Positions 52,571 to 60,456 of a stretch of 64,000 nucleotides of DNA are shown here, piece by piece (the first letter of the stretch is position 1; each line of letters begins with the position of its first letter). Origin of the DNA: Saccharomonospora marina XMU15 (GTDB lineage: Bacteria > Actinomycetota > Actinomycetes > Mycobacteriales > Pseudonocardiaceae); NCBI RefSeq assembly GCF_000244955.1, contig NZ_CM001439.1, positions 3,702,543 to 3,766,542 of the forward strand, read 5' to 3'. The notes under the pieces are model-generated. The model saw only the letters and a program-made list of their open reading frames with translations, searched no databases and was not told the origin of the DNA. A program made the translations under genes and the position numbers.

Positions 52571-54026
52571 GGATCGACACCGTCTTCACCTGGGTGTACT
52601 CCAGCACCGCGTCGGCGCCCATGGTGCGGCCGAAACCGCTTCGCTTGTAGCCGCCGAACGGGCCGCCGATCAGTCCCGCGCCGAGTGCGGCGTTGACCGC
52701 CACCTGGCCCGCCTGCAGGCCGCGCGCCATGGCCACGGCGCTGCCGACGTCCCTGGTCCACACCGAAGCCACCAGTCCGTAGTCGGTGCCGTTGGCGACC
52801 TGAAGCGCCTCCTCGGCCCCGTCGACGGGGATCACCGACAGCACCGGGCCGAAGATCTCCTCCTGCGCGATCCGCATTCCCGGCTCCACCTTGTCGAACA
52901 GGGTGGCCTCGACGAAGAAGCCGCGCTCGAACGCCTCCCCCGACGGCACGCCGCCGCCGGTGACGACTTCGGCGCCCTCCTCGCGGCCGGATTCGAGGTA
53001 ACCGAGCACCCGCTCCCGCTGCTTGGCATTGATCAGCGGTCCCATCTGGACGTTCTCGTACCACGGTCCGATCCGCACCGAGGCCATGCCCTCCGCCAGC
53101 CTGCGCACCACCTCGGAGTGGATGGAACGGTCGACGACGACGCGGGAACCCGCCGCGCAGATCTGGCCGGTGTTGAGCGTGATGCTGCGCACCATGGCCG
53201 GGATCGCGGCGTCGAGGTCGGCGTCGGCGAGCACCACCTGCGGTGACTTGCCGCCCAACTCGAGGTGCAGCGGGACGATCCGCTTCGCGCAGGCCTCCAT
53301 GACGGCCGAGCCGGTTGCGGGAGAGCCGGTGAAGCTCATCCTGGAGATGCCGGGGTGGGCGGGCAGCGCGGCACCCGCCTCGACGCCGTAGCCGGTGACG
53401 ACGTTGACCACTCCCGGCGGGATGCCTGCTTCCAGCACCAACCCGGCCAGCGCGAGCGGTGTCAGCGGCGCGTCCTCGGCGGGCTTGACGACGACGCAGT
53501 TGCCCGCCGCGATGGCGGCGGCGACGTCGTTGGCGAACATCGGGCCCGGCGCGTTCCACGGGATGATGCTGCCGACCACGCCGTAGGGCTCGCGCAGCGT
53601 CAGCCCGAGCACGTCGGGAGTGTGCGAGGGCAGGCTCAGCCCGCTGATCTTGTCGGCCTGTCCCGCGATGAACCGCACCATCCCTGCCATCGGCGTCGGC
53701 CCCCAGTGCGGCCGGCCGACCTCCTGCGACTCCAGCTGGTCCAGTTCGGACTCGCGCTCGTCGATGAGCGCCGCCCACCGGTTCAGCAGCGAGGCCCGCA
53801 CACTGGGGCTGGTGTCGCGCCAGGCGGGGAAGGCCTGAGCCGCCGCGGAAACGGCGGCGTCCACATCGGCCGCTCCGCCGCGCGGGACCCTGGCGAGCAC
53901 CTCGCCGGTCGCCGGGTTGAGCACCTCGATGACCTCGCCGCTCGTCGCCGCGACCCACTCCCCACCGATCAGGTGGGCGTTGTCCTTCGGCAGCACTGCG
54001 GGCGGTCCTGGAGGAGCGAGCGTCAT
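52557..54026 (-). CDS. NAD(P)-dependent aldehyde dehydrogenase
   Basis: 489 aa. The ATG at 54026 has AGGAG upstream; an alternative in-frame start at 54077 has no RBS. The cofactor and active-site motifs are intact: IIPWNAPGPMF, LELGGKSPQVV (catalytic Glu) and NTGQICAAGSRVVV (catalytic Cys). It should oxidise the aldehyde made by the two flanking alcohol dehydrogenases to the acid that the CoA ligase activates. Its stop lies within the start of the LLM gene. Confidence 0.92.
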   Translation of the reverse strand: MTLAPPGPPAVLPKDNAHLIGGEWVAATSGEVIEVLNPATGEVLARVPRGGAADVDAAVSAAAQAFPAWRDTSPSVRASLLNRWAALIDERESELDQLESQEVGRPHWGPTPMAGMVRFIAGQADKISGLSLPSHTPDVLGLTLREPYGVVGSIIPWNAPGPMFANDVAAAIAAGNCVVVKPAEDAPLTPLALAGLVLEAGIPPGVVNVVTGYGVEAGAALPAHPGISRMSFTGSPATGSAVMEACAKRIVPLHLELGGKSPQVVLADADLDAAIPAMVRSITLNTGQICAAGSRVVVDRSIHSEVVRRLAEGMASVRIGPWYENVQMGPLINAKQRERVLGYLESGREEGAEVVTGGGVPSGEAFERGFFVEATLFDKVEPGMRIAQEEIFGPVLSVIPVDGAEEALQVANGTDYGLVASVWTRDVGSAVAMARGLQAGQVAVNAALGAGLIGGPFGGYKRSGFGRTMGADAVLEYTQVKTVSIRGTA

Positions 54027-54147
54027 GTTGGTGTCTCCTTGGGCTTGAGCGTCGTTGCTGAAGGCGGGTGAAGGCACTGGCGTGAAACGCTGAGGGCGGG
54101 GTGGGGCGCTGAAGCGGGCGCGTGGAGCGGCCCTGCGCGGCCCGTTC

Positions 54148-55257
54148 TCAGTGTTCGTGCAGGATCACACCGCGGATGTTCTTGCCGGAGAGCATGTCCT
54201 CGTAGCCCTGGTTGACCTCTTCGAGCCGGTAGCGACGGGTGATCAGCTCGTCGAGCTTGAGGTCGCCGGAGCGGTACAGGCCCAGCAGCCTGGGCACGTC
54301 GTAGAGCGGGTTGCAGCCGCCGAAGATGGCGCCCTGCACCCGGCGCTGGTAACCGATCAGCGGTCCGGGATGGGTGTCGACGGACCCGTTACCGACGGCG
54401 GTGATGGTGACCTGCCCGCTCTTGCCGACGATGTCGATGGCGTTGGCGATCACCTCGTCGTGCAGGATCCCCACGGTGATGATCGCGTGGTCGGCGAGCT
54501 CGCCCCACGTCGTCTCCACCACGAAGTCGTGCGCTTCCTTGGCGTCGGCGAAGGTGTGGGTGGCGCCGAAGACCGCCGCCATGTCCCGTTTGAACTCCAC
54601 CGGGTCCACCACGACGACGTTCTTGGCGCCCGCGTATCGCGCTCCCTGCACGGCGTTGCTGCCGACACCGCCCGCGCCGTAGATCACCACGGTCTGCCCC
54701 GCGCGCACGCCCGCCGCGTACACCGCCGAACCCCAGCCGGTGGGCACGCCACAGCCGACCAGCGCGGCGATTTCGAACGGGATGTCCTGTCCGATCGTGA
54801 TGCACGACCACTCCGAAACCACGGCGTACTGGGAGAACGTGCCGAGCACGCACAGCCCTCCGAGGTCCTCTCCTTCGTGGTGGAAGCGGAAGGTGCCGTC
54901 GGCGAACATGCCGGTGGCGGCGTTCTTGCCCTCGTCGCACAGGTTCTGCCTGCCGGTCGAGCAGTACCGGCAGGCACCGCAGGCGGGGATGAACGAGCAC
55001 ACGACGTGGTCACCGACGGCGACCCTGGTGACGTCGGCACCGACCGCGTCGACGACGCCCGCGCCCTCGTGGCCACCGACGACGGGGAAGCGCATCTGCG
55101 CGTCGCCCTTCTGGATGTGGTCGTCGGAATGGCAAAGGCCCGCGGCGTGGAACTTGACGCGGACCTCGTTGGGCCCTGGTTCGTCCAGGTCGAGTTCGGC
55201 GATCTCCCACGGCCTGCCGGGCTCCCGACAGATGGCCGCACGCGTGGTCTGACTCAT
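54148..55257 (-). CDS. NDMA-dependent (nicotinoprotein) alcohol dehydrogenase, copy 2
   Basis: 369 aa, closely similar to copy 1 (50457) over its whole length, for example in FPVVGGHEGAG, CGACRYCSTGRQNLC and YGAGGVGSNAVQGAR. It is the first gene of the minus-strand catabolic operon and starts with ATG at 55257. The 121-base gap before the aldehyde dehydrogenase may hold a second start site. Divergent from the LuxR-type regulator. Tandem duplication and divergence is the simplest explanation for the two copies. Confidence 0.9.
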   Translation of the reverse strand: MSQTTRAAICREPGRPWEIAELDLDEPGPNEVRVKFHAAGLCHSDDHIQKGDAQMRFPVVGGHEGAGVVDAVGADVTRVAVGDHVVCSFIPACGACRYCSTGRQNLCDEGKNAATGMFADGTFRFHHEGEDLGGLCVLGTFSQYAVVSEWSCITIGQDIPFEIAALVGCGVPTGWGSAVYAAGVRAGQTVVIYGAGGVGSNAVQGARYAGAKNVVVVDPVEFKRDMAAVFGATHTFADAKEAHDFVVETTWGELADHAIITVGILHDEVIANAIDIVGKSGQVTITAVGNGSVDTHPGPLIGYQRRVQGAIFGGCNPLYDVPRLLGLYRSGDLKLDELITRRYRLEEVNQGYEDMLSGKNIRGVILHEH

Positions 55258-55412
55258 GAGCACCCCGTTTCCCTCAGGCGACTCCCAACGATGCCCAGCC
55301 GATGCACCCGACATCGACACCGCTTCCGCGTCGCGGAAGATGCGGTGGGACCGCGAACGGCGGCTACGGCGGCAGGCTTAGCCGGGTACGGACGCGGCAA
55401 CCGGGTCCGGCA

Positions 55413-55426
55413 GAGACATCTGTCTC
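55413..55426. promoter_or_regulatory. GAGACA-TC-TGTCTC palindrome
   Basis: A perfect 6-bp inverted repeat in the centre of the divergent region, about 156 bases from the NDMA dehydrogenase start. Regulator unknown; the response regulator downstream is a candidate. Confidence 0.4.
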
Positions 55427-55512
55427 ACCTGCGGGTTCCGGCTGCCACCGGCGCGGGCGGCTGCCTTGACCCGGGAACGCGGCGCGGGTGACGCTGTACC
55501 ATGGCCGGTATC

Positions 55513-55526
55513 CGGACGTTTGTCCG
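55513..55526. promoter_or_regulatory. CGGAC-N4-GTCCG element before the response regulator
   Basis: CGGAC (55513-55517) and GTCCG (55522-55526) with a GTTT spacer; identical in layout to the right-hand part of the composite operators at 38068 and 38166. It is 48 bases upstream of the ATG at 55574. Confidence 0.5.
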
Positions 55527-55573
55527 CTACACGGTGTGCCGCGCCGGTTGCACAGCGACAAGGAGGATGTGCG

Positions 55574-56290
55574 ATGTCTGGTGCCACGCACGACGCGCTG
55601 CTCGACTCGGGGCGCCGGGAGGGTGCGCGGCCGATCCGGGTGCTGATCGTGGACGACCACGCGGTGGTTCGCCGGGGCCTGCGTGCCTATCTCGACGTCA
55701 TCGTCGACGTCGAGGTCGTCGGTGAGGCCGCGGACGGGGAGCAGGCACTGCGGGAGATCGACGCCATGGCCGCGTACGGCGAGGCGCCCGACGTGGTGCT
55801 GCTCGACCTGCTCATGCCCAAGCTCGACGGCATCGCCACCATCAGCCGCATCAACGACCGCCACCCAGGCGTCGGTGTGGTGGTGCTCACCAGTTTCGGC
55901 GAGATCGAGCGGGTGCGGGCCGCGCTGACCAGCGGCGCGTGCGGCTACCTGCTCAAGGACGCGGAGCCGGGAGAGGTCGTGGCAGCCATCCGAGCGGCGG
56001 CGGGCGGCGAGATGTTCCTCGACCCCGCCGTGGCCAGGCAACTGACCAACACGCTGGTCTCACCGGGCGGCGAGGCGGCCACACTCACCAGGCGGGAACT
56101 GGAGGTGCTGGCGCTGGTCGCCAAGGGACAGTCGAACCAGGAGATCGCCGACGAGCTGTACATCAGTGAGCGCACGGCGCGCACCCACGTCAGCAACGTG
56201 CTGCGCAAGCTCGGGCTCACCTCCCGCACCCAGGCGGCCGTGGTCGCGGTTCAGCGCGGACTCGTACCCCCGCCGCACGGCGGCCGCTGA
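55574..56290 (+). CDS. NarL/LuxR-type response regulator
   Basis: 238 aa with a strong AAGGAGG. Receiver domain: D27/D28 and phospho-acceptor D78 (VVLLDLLMP), conserved K128 (LLKD). LuxR helix-turn-helix in the C-terminal ~70 residues (LTRRELEVLALVAKGQSNQEIADELYISERTARTHVSNVLRKLG). It is the likely partner of the GAF kinase at 45052. It stands alone on the + strand between minus-strand operons and probably controls them. Stop followed by convergent reductase gene. Confidence 0.9.
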   Translation: MSGATHDALLDSGRREGARPIRVLIVDDHAVVRRGLRAYLDVIVDVEVVGEAADGEQALREIDAMAAYGEAPDVVLLDLLMPKLDGIATISRINDRHPGVGVVVLTSFGEIERVRAALTSGACGYLLKDAEPGEVVAAIRAAAGGEMFLDPAVARQLTNTLVSPGGEAATLTRRELEVLALVAKGQSNQEIADELYISERTARTHVSNVLRKLGLTSRTQAAVVAVQRGLVPPPHGGR

Positions 56291-56325
56291 GCGGCGACAC
56301 GACCGGCGCTGGCGGCGCTGGCGAC

Positions 56326-57318
56326 TCACACGTCCAGCACGAGCCGCCCGCCCTTGGCGCGCGAGACACAGATCATCATCACCTCGCCCTCCTCGCGCTC
56401 CTCCTCGGACAACACGGAGTCGCGATGGTCGGGCTCGCCGTCGAGCACCACGGTCTCGCAGGTGGCGCACACCCCCTCGGTGCACGAGGAGGGCACCTCG
56501 ACGCCGGCCCGCGCCAGGGAATCCAGAATGGACACTCCCGCCGGCACGGTGACGGTGAGCCCTGACGCCGCGCACTCCACTTCGAACGGCCGGTCGTCCT
56601 CGCCGCCGTCGCGCCGCTCGCTCGCGGTGAACCGCTCGACGTGCAGGGTTTTCGGTGGCAGCTCGCGGCAGTGTTCCTGCACGGCGTCGAGCAGGCTCGC
56701 CGGACCGCAGCAGTACACCAGCGTTCCCGACTCGAGTTCGCCGAGAATCGCGGGAAGGTCCAGCAGGCCGTGCTCGTCCTGCGGCCACACCCGGACCCGC
56801 TCGCCGTAGCGCTCCAGCTCCTCGAGGAAGGCCATCGACCGCCGGGACCGGCCGCCGTACCACAGCCGCCACCCGGCACCGTCGCGCTGCGCCTTCGCGA
56901 CCATCGGCAGCAGCGGGGTGATGCCGATCCCGCCCGCGATGAACACGTACCCCCGCGCGGGCAACAGTTCGAAGTGGTTGCGCGGGCCCACCACCTTCAG
57001 CCGGGTGCCCTCGGTGGCGTTGTCGTGCAGCCATGCCGAGCCGCCCCGGCTTCTCGGTTCGGCCAACACCGCCACGCGCCAGGTGCCGCTGCCGGTGTCA
57101 CCGGTGTCACCGGTGTCACCGCAGTCACCGCACAGCGAGTACTGCCGGATCAGCCCGTTCGGCAGCCACACGTCGAGGTGGGCACCCGGGGTCCACGACG
57201 GCAGCGGTTCGCCGGTGGCGGAGCCGAGTTCCAGCGATATGACTGACTCGGCCTCGGTGTTGCGCGACACCACGACGACCTCCACGGTCGGCACCACGTC
57301 GATCAGCTCCTTCGCCAC
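56326..57318 (-). CDS. VanB-like oxidoreductase with C-terminal 2Fe-2S ferredoxin
   Basis: 330 aa from GTG. FMN-binding RQYSL at 58-62, NAD-binding GGIGITP at 129-135, then a plant-type ferredoxin with Cys279-x4-Cys284-x2-Cys287 and Cys317. It passes electrons from NAD(P)H via FMN and 2Fe-2S to a terminal oxygenase. No Rieske oxygenase or P450 is in the window, so the partner lies elsewhere. Residues 67-76 hold an in-frame GDT repeat (three 9-bp units), probably a flexible loop insertion. Possible start upstream not excluded. Confidence 0.9.
   Translation of the reverse strand: MAKELIDVVPTVEVVVVSRNTEAESVISLELGSATGEPLPSWTPGAHLDVWLPNGLIRQYSLCGDCGDTGDTGDTGSGTWRVAVLAEPRSRGGSAWLHDNATEGTRLKVVGPRNHFELLPARGYVFIAGGIGITPLLPMVAKAQRDGAGWRLWYGGRSRRSMAFLEELERYGERVRVWPQDEHGLLDLPAILGELESGTLVYCCGPASLLDAVQEHCRELPPKTLHVERFTASERRDGGEDDRPFEVECAASGLTVTVPAGVSILDSLARAGVEVPSSCTEGVCATCETVVLDGEPDHRDSVLSEEEREEGEVMMICVSRAKGGRLVLDV
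57092..57118. repeat. Three in-frame 9-bp repeats (CCGGTGTCA) inside the reductase gene
   Basis: Three exact copies at 57092, 57101 and 57110 encode the GDTGDTGDT stretch of the reductase. A fourth, degenerate copy follows (GCAGTCACC at 57121). Each unit keeps the frame, so copy number can vary without breaking the protein. Confidence 0.75.
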
Positions 57319-57385
57319 CTGCCGGTACTGGGATTGCCGAAGAAGCCGAAACTAATGTGCGGGCGGTCGCGGGTGTAACTCGCCT

Positions 57386-57430
57386 ATGACCTGACCGGCG
57401 TGGCGAAATGTCGTGCCCCGGCCAGGTCAT
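57386..57430. repeat. Imperfect inverted repeat upstream of the reductase gene
   Basis: ATGACCTGACCGG (57386-57398) pairs with CCGGCCAGGTCAT (57418-57430) with one mismatch and a 19-base loop, between the MetE-like stop and the reductase start. It could be a terminator or a regulator site. Confidence 0.45.
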
Positions 57431-57440
57431 CCGTCTCGGA

Positions 57441-58562
57441 TCAGCACCTGCCCCACACCTCGTCTGCCACCTCGACAACCAGCTCCAGCTTGGCGAACTG
57501 CTCGTCGACCGTCAGCGCGTTTCCCTCCACTGTGGAAGAGAATCCACATTGCGGCGAGAGGCAGAGCTGCTCCAGCGGCACGTACCTGGCCGCCGCCTCG
57601 ATGCGCCGCTTGAGGTCGTCCTTGGACTCCAGCTCGCCGCGCTTGGTGGTCACCAGCCCCAACACGACCCGCTTGCCCGCGGGCACGAACCGCAGCGGGG
57701 AGAAGTCGCCGGAACGCGCGTCGTCGAACTCCAGGAAGAAGCCGTCGACGGCCAACTCGCCGAACAGTGCCTCGGCGACGTGGTCGTAGCCGCCCTCTGC
57801 CACCCAGGACGAGCGGAAGTTGCCCCGGCACAGGTGCGTGGTGACCGACAGCTGCGCGGGCCGGTCGGCGATCGCGGCGTTGAGCTGCCTGATGTAGCGC
57901 AGGTGTTGGGTGTCGGGGTCCATGCCCTGCTCGGCGATCGCCGCGCGCTGCCTCGGGTCGTTGAGGTAGGCCAGGCTGGTGTCGTCCAGTTGCAGGTAGC
58001 GGCAGCCACGCTCGGCCAGCGCCCGCACCTGCTCGGCGTAGGCGGCCGACAGGTCGGCCCAGAACTCCTCCATGTCCGGGTAGATCGCCGGATCGACCAC
58101 CGACCTGCCGCCACGGTAGTGCACCATGCTCGGCGAGGGGATCGTCTGCTTCGGCAGCGCGGTCGTGGTCAACTCCCGCAGCCTTTCGAAGTCCTCGGCG
58201 AAGATGGGGTGTTCCAGTCGCACCTTCGCGACCACGCGCGGCGGGGCGGCCTTCCAGTGCAGCGTGCCGCGCTCGTTGTGGAACTCCACGTCGCGGACGT
58301 GTTCGCGATCGATCTCGATCCCGCCGAGTTGCTCGATGAAGTCCATGTGCCAGTAGGTGCGGCGGAACTCGCCGTCGGTGGCCGACGGCAGCCCGACCGA
58401 CTCCTGCGCGCGGACCACCTCGCGGATGGCTTCGTCCTCCACCTCGCGCAACCGCGCGCGGTCGATGTCACCTGCGGCGTGGTCCTGCCTCGCCCGCAAC
58501 AACTCCGGCGGGCGCAGCAGGCTTCCGACGTGGTCGGCTCGAAACGGTGGTGTGGTTGTCAT
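57441..58562 (-). CDS. MetE-like (cobalamin-independent methionine synthase C-domain) protein
   Basis: 373 aa, about half the size of MetE and resembling only its C-terminal catalytic barrel. Zinc-type residues: H243 and C245 (HLC), E278 (FFLEFDD) and C339 (SPQCGF). The start ATG at 58562 follows the last in-frame alternatives. Homologues of this size occur in catabolic operons, where they may be methyl or thiol transferases (for example acting on a thioether or methoxy intermediate). The exact reaction is not known. It lies 53 bases after the extradiol dioxygenase stop. Confidence 0.78.
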   Translation of the reverse strand: MTTTPPFRADHVGSLLRPPELLRARQDHAAGDIDRARLREVEDEAIREVVRAQESVGLPSATDGEFRRTYWHMDFIEQLGGIEIDREHVRDVEFHNERGTLHWKAAPPRVVAKVRLEHPIFAEDFERLRELTTTALPKQTIPSPSMVHYRGGRSVVDPAIYPDMEEFWADLSAAYAEQVRALAERGCRYLQLDDTSLAYLNDPRQRAAIAEQGMDPDTQHLRYIRQLNAAIADRPAQLSVTTHLCRGNFRSSWVAEGGYDHVAEALFGELAVDGFFLEFDDARSGDFSPLRFVPAGKRVVLGLVTTKRGELESKDDLKRRIEAAARYVPLEQLCLSPQCGFSSTVEGNALTVDEQFAKLELVVEVADEVWGRC

Positions 58563-58615
58563 GACACGTCCCACTTCCTGTGCGCCTTACTTGCTCGCGG
58601 CCGCAACGGCCGGAT

Positions 58616-59572
58616 TCAGTGTGGTTGGTCGACCGGTGGTGTGCCGTGCGTGTGGAACGATTCGATGGTCTTCAGCCCCCACGCCTGGCCCTTGGCCCGC
58701 TCCGCCTCGGTCCAGGTGATGGTGCGCCAGTCCGGTGCGAGCACCAGCCGGGTCAGCGGGTTGCACAGTTCGATGCGGTTGCCACCTGGCTCGTAGACGT
58801 AGAGGAAGAACGTCTGCTGGATGGCGTGCTTGTGCGGCCCCGTCTCGATGAAGACGTCGTTTTCCAGGCAGATGTCGGCCGCGCGGAGGATGTCCTCCCT
58901 GGTGTCGGTGGCGAAGGCGATGTGGTGCAGCCTGCCACGGCTGCCTGTCCAGTCGTTGGTGTAGACGATGTCGTAGGACTTGTTGTTGAAGTGCAGCCAT
59001 TGCGCGGCGATGGTGCCGTCGTCGAGCTGGATCTGCTCGGTGGCCTCGGCGCCGAGCGTCTCGCGCAGGAAGTCGCCGTTGGGCAGGGTCTGTTGTGCGA
59101 GGAAGTTGACGTGGTCGAGCCTGCGCACGCTGAATCCGGTGCTGGGGTAGGCCTGCGGCTGGTTCTTCAGCGAGGGCCGCAGTTCGTCAGGGGCCTGGTA
59201 CCACTGCGACTCCCAGTACAGCTCGAACTCGTGGCCGTCGGGGTCGGTGAACAGGTAGGTGGGGCCGATGCCGGGATCGCCGTCGATCCAGCCGATGCCG
59301 CGCCCTGCCTGTTGCAGTGCGGCGACCCTGCGATGCAGCGCCTCCTCGCTGCAGGCGCGCAGCGCGGTGCGCCGGATACCGGAGGTGTGGTGGGCGGTGA
59401 GCTTGAGGCTGTGGTGCTCGTAGTCGTCCCAGGTGCGCAGGTATACGGAGTCGCCGTCGCGACCGTTCTCGGTGAGGCCGAGCACGTGGGTGAAGAACCA
59501 CAGACTCTGCTGCGGGTGCGGTGTCAGCAGCTCCACGTGTCCAAGGTGGGCGATCTCGTGCAGGGGCGCCAT
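58616..59572 (-). CDS. Extradiol ring-cleavage dioxygenase (type I, VOC fold)
   Basis: 318 aa. The ATG at 59572 has GGAGGAG six bases before it. The two-domain VOC layout is clear and all three Fe(II)/Mn ligands are present in the C-terminal domain: H154 (RLDHVNF), H217 (LHHIAF) and E268 (NRIEL), together with Y260 and H249. This is the set of active catechol 2,3-dioxygenase-type enzymes. It would open a catechol beside the hydroxyls, unlike the intradiol enzyme at 38215. A GTTGACAA-GA-TTGTCAAC palindrome lies 49 bases upstream. Confidence 0.9.
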   Translation of the reverse strand: MAPLHEIAHLGHVELLTPHPQQSLWFFTHVLGLTENGRDGDSVYLRTWDDYEHHSLKLTAHHTSGIRRTALRACSEEALHRRVAALQQAGRGIGWIDGDPGIGPTYLFTDPDGHEFELYWESQWYQAPDELRPSLKNQPQAYPSTGFSVRRLDHVNFLAQQTLPNGDFLRETLGAEATEQIQLDDGTIAAQWLHFNNKSYDIVYTNDWTGSRGRLHHIAFATDTREDILRAADICLENDVFIETGPHKHAIQQTFFLYVYEPGGNRIELCNPLTRLVLAPDWRTITWTEAERAKGQAWGLKTIESFHTHGTPPVDQPH

Positions 59573-59620
59573 TGCCAACTCCTCCGGGTCTTGCCTGTCG
59601 CTGATCGAACCTACGCAGAC

Positions 59621-59638
59621 GTTGACAAGATTGTCAAC
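59621..59638. promoter_or_regulatory. GTTGACAA-GA-TTGTCAAC operator
   Basis: A perfect 8-bp inverted repeat, 49 bases upstream of the extradiol dioxygenase start. The TTGTC/GACAA half-site is of the kind recognised by GntR/FadR-type regulators; no such gene is in the window. Confidence 0.6.
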
Positions 59639-59659
59639 AATTTCGTTTGAAACCCGCCT

Positions 59660-59735
59660 CGCGAGTCCCCCGCTCCCGTCGGCGAGTCCCCCGCTCCCGC
59701 CCGCGAGTTCTGCGCTCCCGCCCGCGAGTTCTGCG
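59660..59735. repeat. Array of ~21-bp repeats, copy 2 of the dispersed element
   Basis: Four tandem units starting with CGCGAGT or GGCGAGT: two ending CCCCCGCTCCCG and two ending TCTGCG(CTCCCG). Bases 59682-59717 match 4417-4452 exactly. Located between genes. Confidence 0.8.
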
Positions 59736-59881
59736 GGAAACGTTCACCGCTTCGTGCCACCGAGCCGTTCTTCGCTCACGTTTCGGACGAGTCCGCAGGG
59801 GAAGACTTCGCCAGGGGCCGTACCGGCCTGCCCGGAGACCGGGTCCGCGCCCGCCGCGGACCTGCCCGAAAGGAGCACGTC

Positions 59882-60337
59882 ATGAACGCGATGGGAGACG
59901 CCTCGACCGCCCACGGCCGAACGACGCACGAACGGCCGGAGCCGCAGTCTTTCGGATGGCTGGGCTGGGTGGTCTTCGCCGGCGTCATCATGATTCTGAT
60001 GGGCGCCTTCCACGCCATCACCGGGATCGTCGCGATTCTCGACCCGGGTTTCTACGTCGTCGGCCAGGACGGGCTCGTCGTCAGCGTCAATTACAACGCG
60101 TGGGGCTGGGTCCACGTGGGTGTGGCCGCACTGGTGATACTCGCCGGGTTCGGCGTGCTGGCCGGACAGTTGTGGGCACGCATCGTCGGCATCGTGCTGG
60201 CCGTGCTCAGCGCGATCGTGAACCTGGCCTTCCTGCCCGCCTACCCGGTGTGGGCAACGATCATCATCGCGCTGGATGTCGTCGTGGTCTACGCTCTCGC
60301 GGTGCACGGCGGTGAGGCCAAGCAACTCCAGGAATAG
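59882..60337 (+). CDS. DUF7144-type four-span membrane protein
   Basis: 151 aa with an AAAGGAG ribosome site and ATG at 59882. Residues 1-22 are polar; four hydrophobic spans follow (starting near FGWLGWVVFAGVIMILMGAFH). The central loop FYVVGQDGLVVSVNYNAWGWVHV is typical of the DUF7144 family of actinobacteria. Function unknown. It is monocistronic, between the repeat array and the DUF302 gene. Confidence 0.78.
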   Translation: MNAMGDASTAHGRTTHERPEPQSFGWLGWVVFAGVIMILMGAFHAITGIVAILDPGFYVVGQDGLVVSVNYNAWGWVHVGVAALVILAGFGVLAGQLWARIVGIVLAVLSAIVNLAFLPAYPVWATIIIALDVVVVYALAVHGGEAKQLQE

Positions 60338-60456
60338 CCCCTCCACGCCCGGTGGGACGTGGGTGGCTCGGGCGTTGAGCCGCCCACGTGTGGCCGCTCC
60401 TGGACCGGGTACCCGGCTGGCGGAAACCGCAGGCGACGACAGTAATGAGGTGGCCG

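Larger units (their letters stand above)
55258..55573. other. 316-base divergent promoter region with two operator candidates
   Basis: Separates copy 2 NDMA dehydrogenase (-) and the LuxR response regulator (+). It contains the GAGACA-TC-TGTCTC palindrome at 55413-55426 and CGGAC-N4-GTCCG at 55513-55526. The rest is G+C-rich with no gene. Confidence 0.6.
59573..59881. other. 309-base gap with operator palindrome and repeat array
   Basis: Between the extradiol dioxygenase (-) and the DUF7144 gene (+). It holds the GTTGACAA palindrome at 59621-59638 and the 76-bp array at 59660-59735. No coding frame is supported. Confidence 0.6.

Noticed and set aside
59660..59735. Possible CRISPR array
   Set aside because: Repeats are contiguous and lack spacers; better described as a tandem/dispersed repeat.
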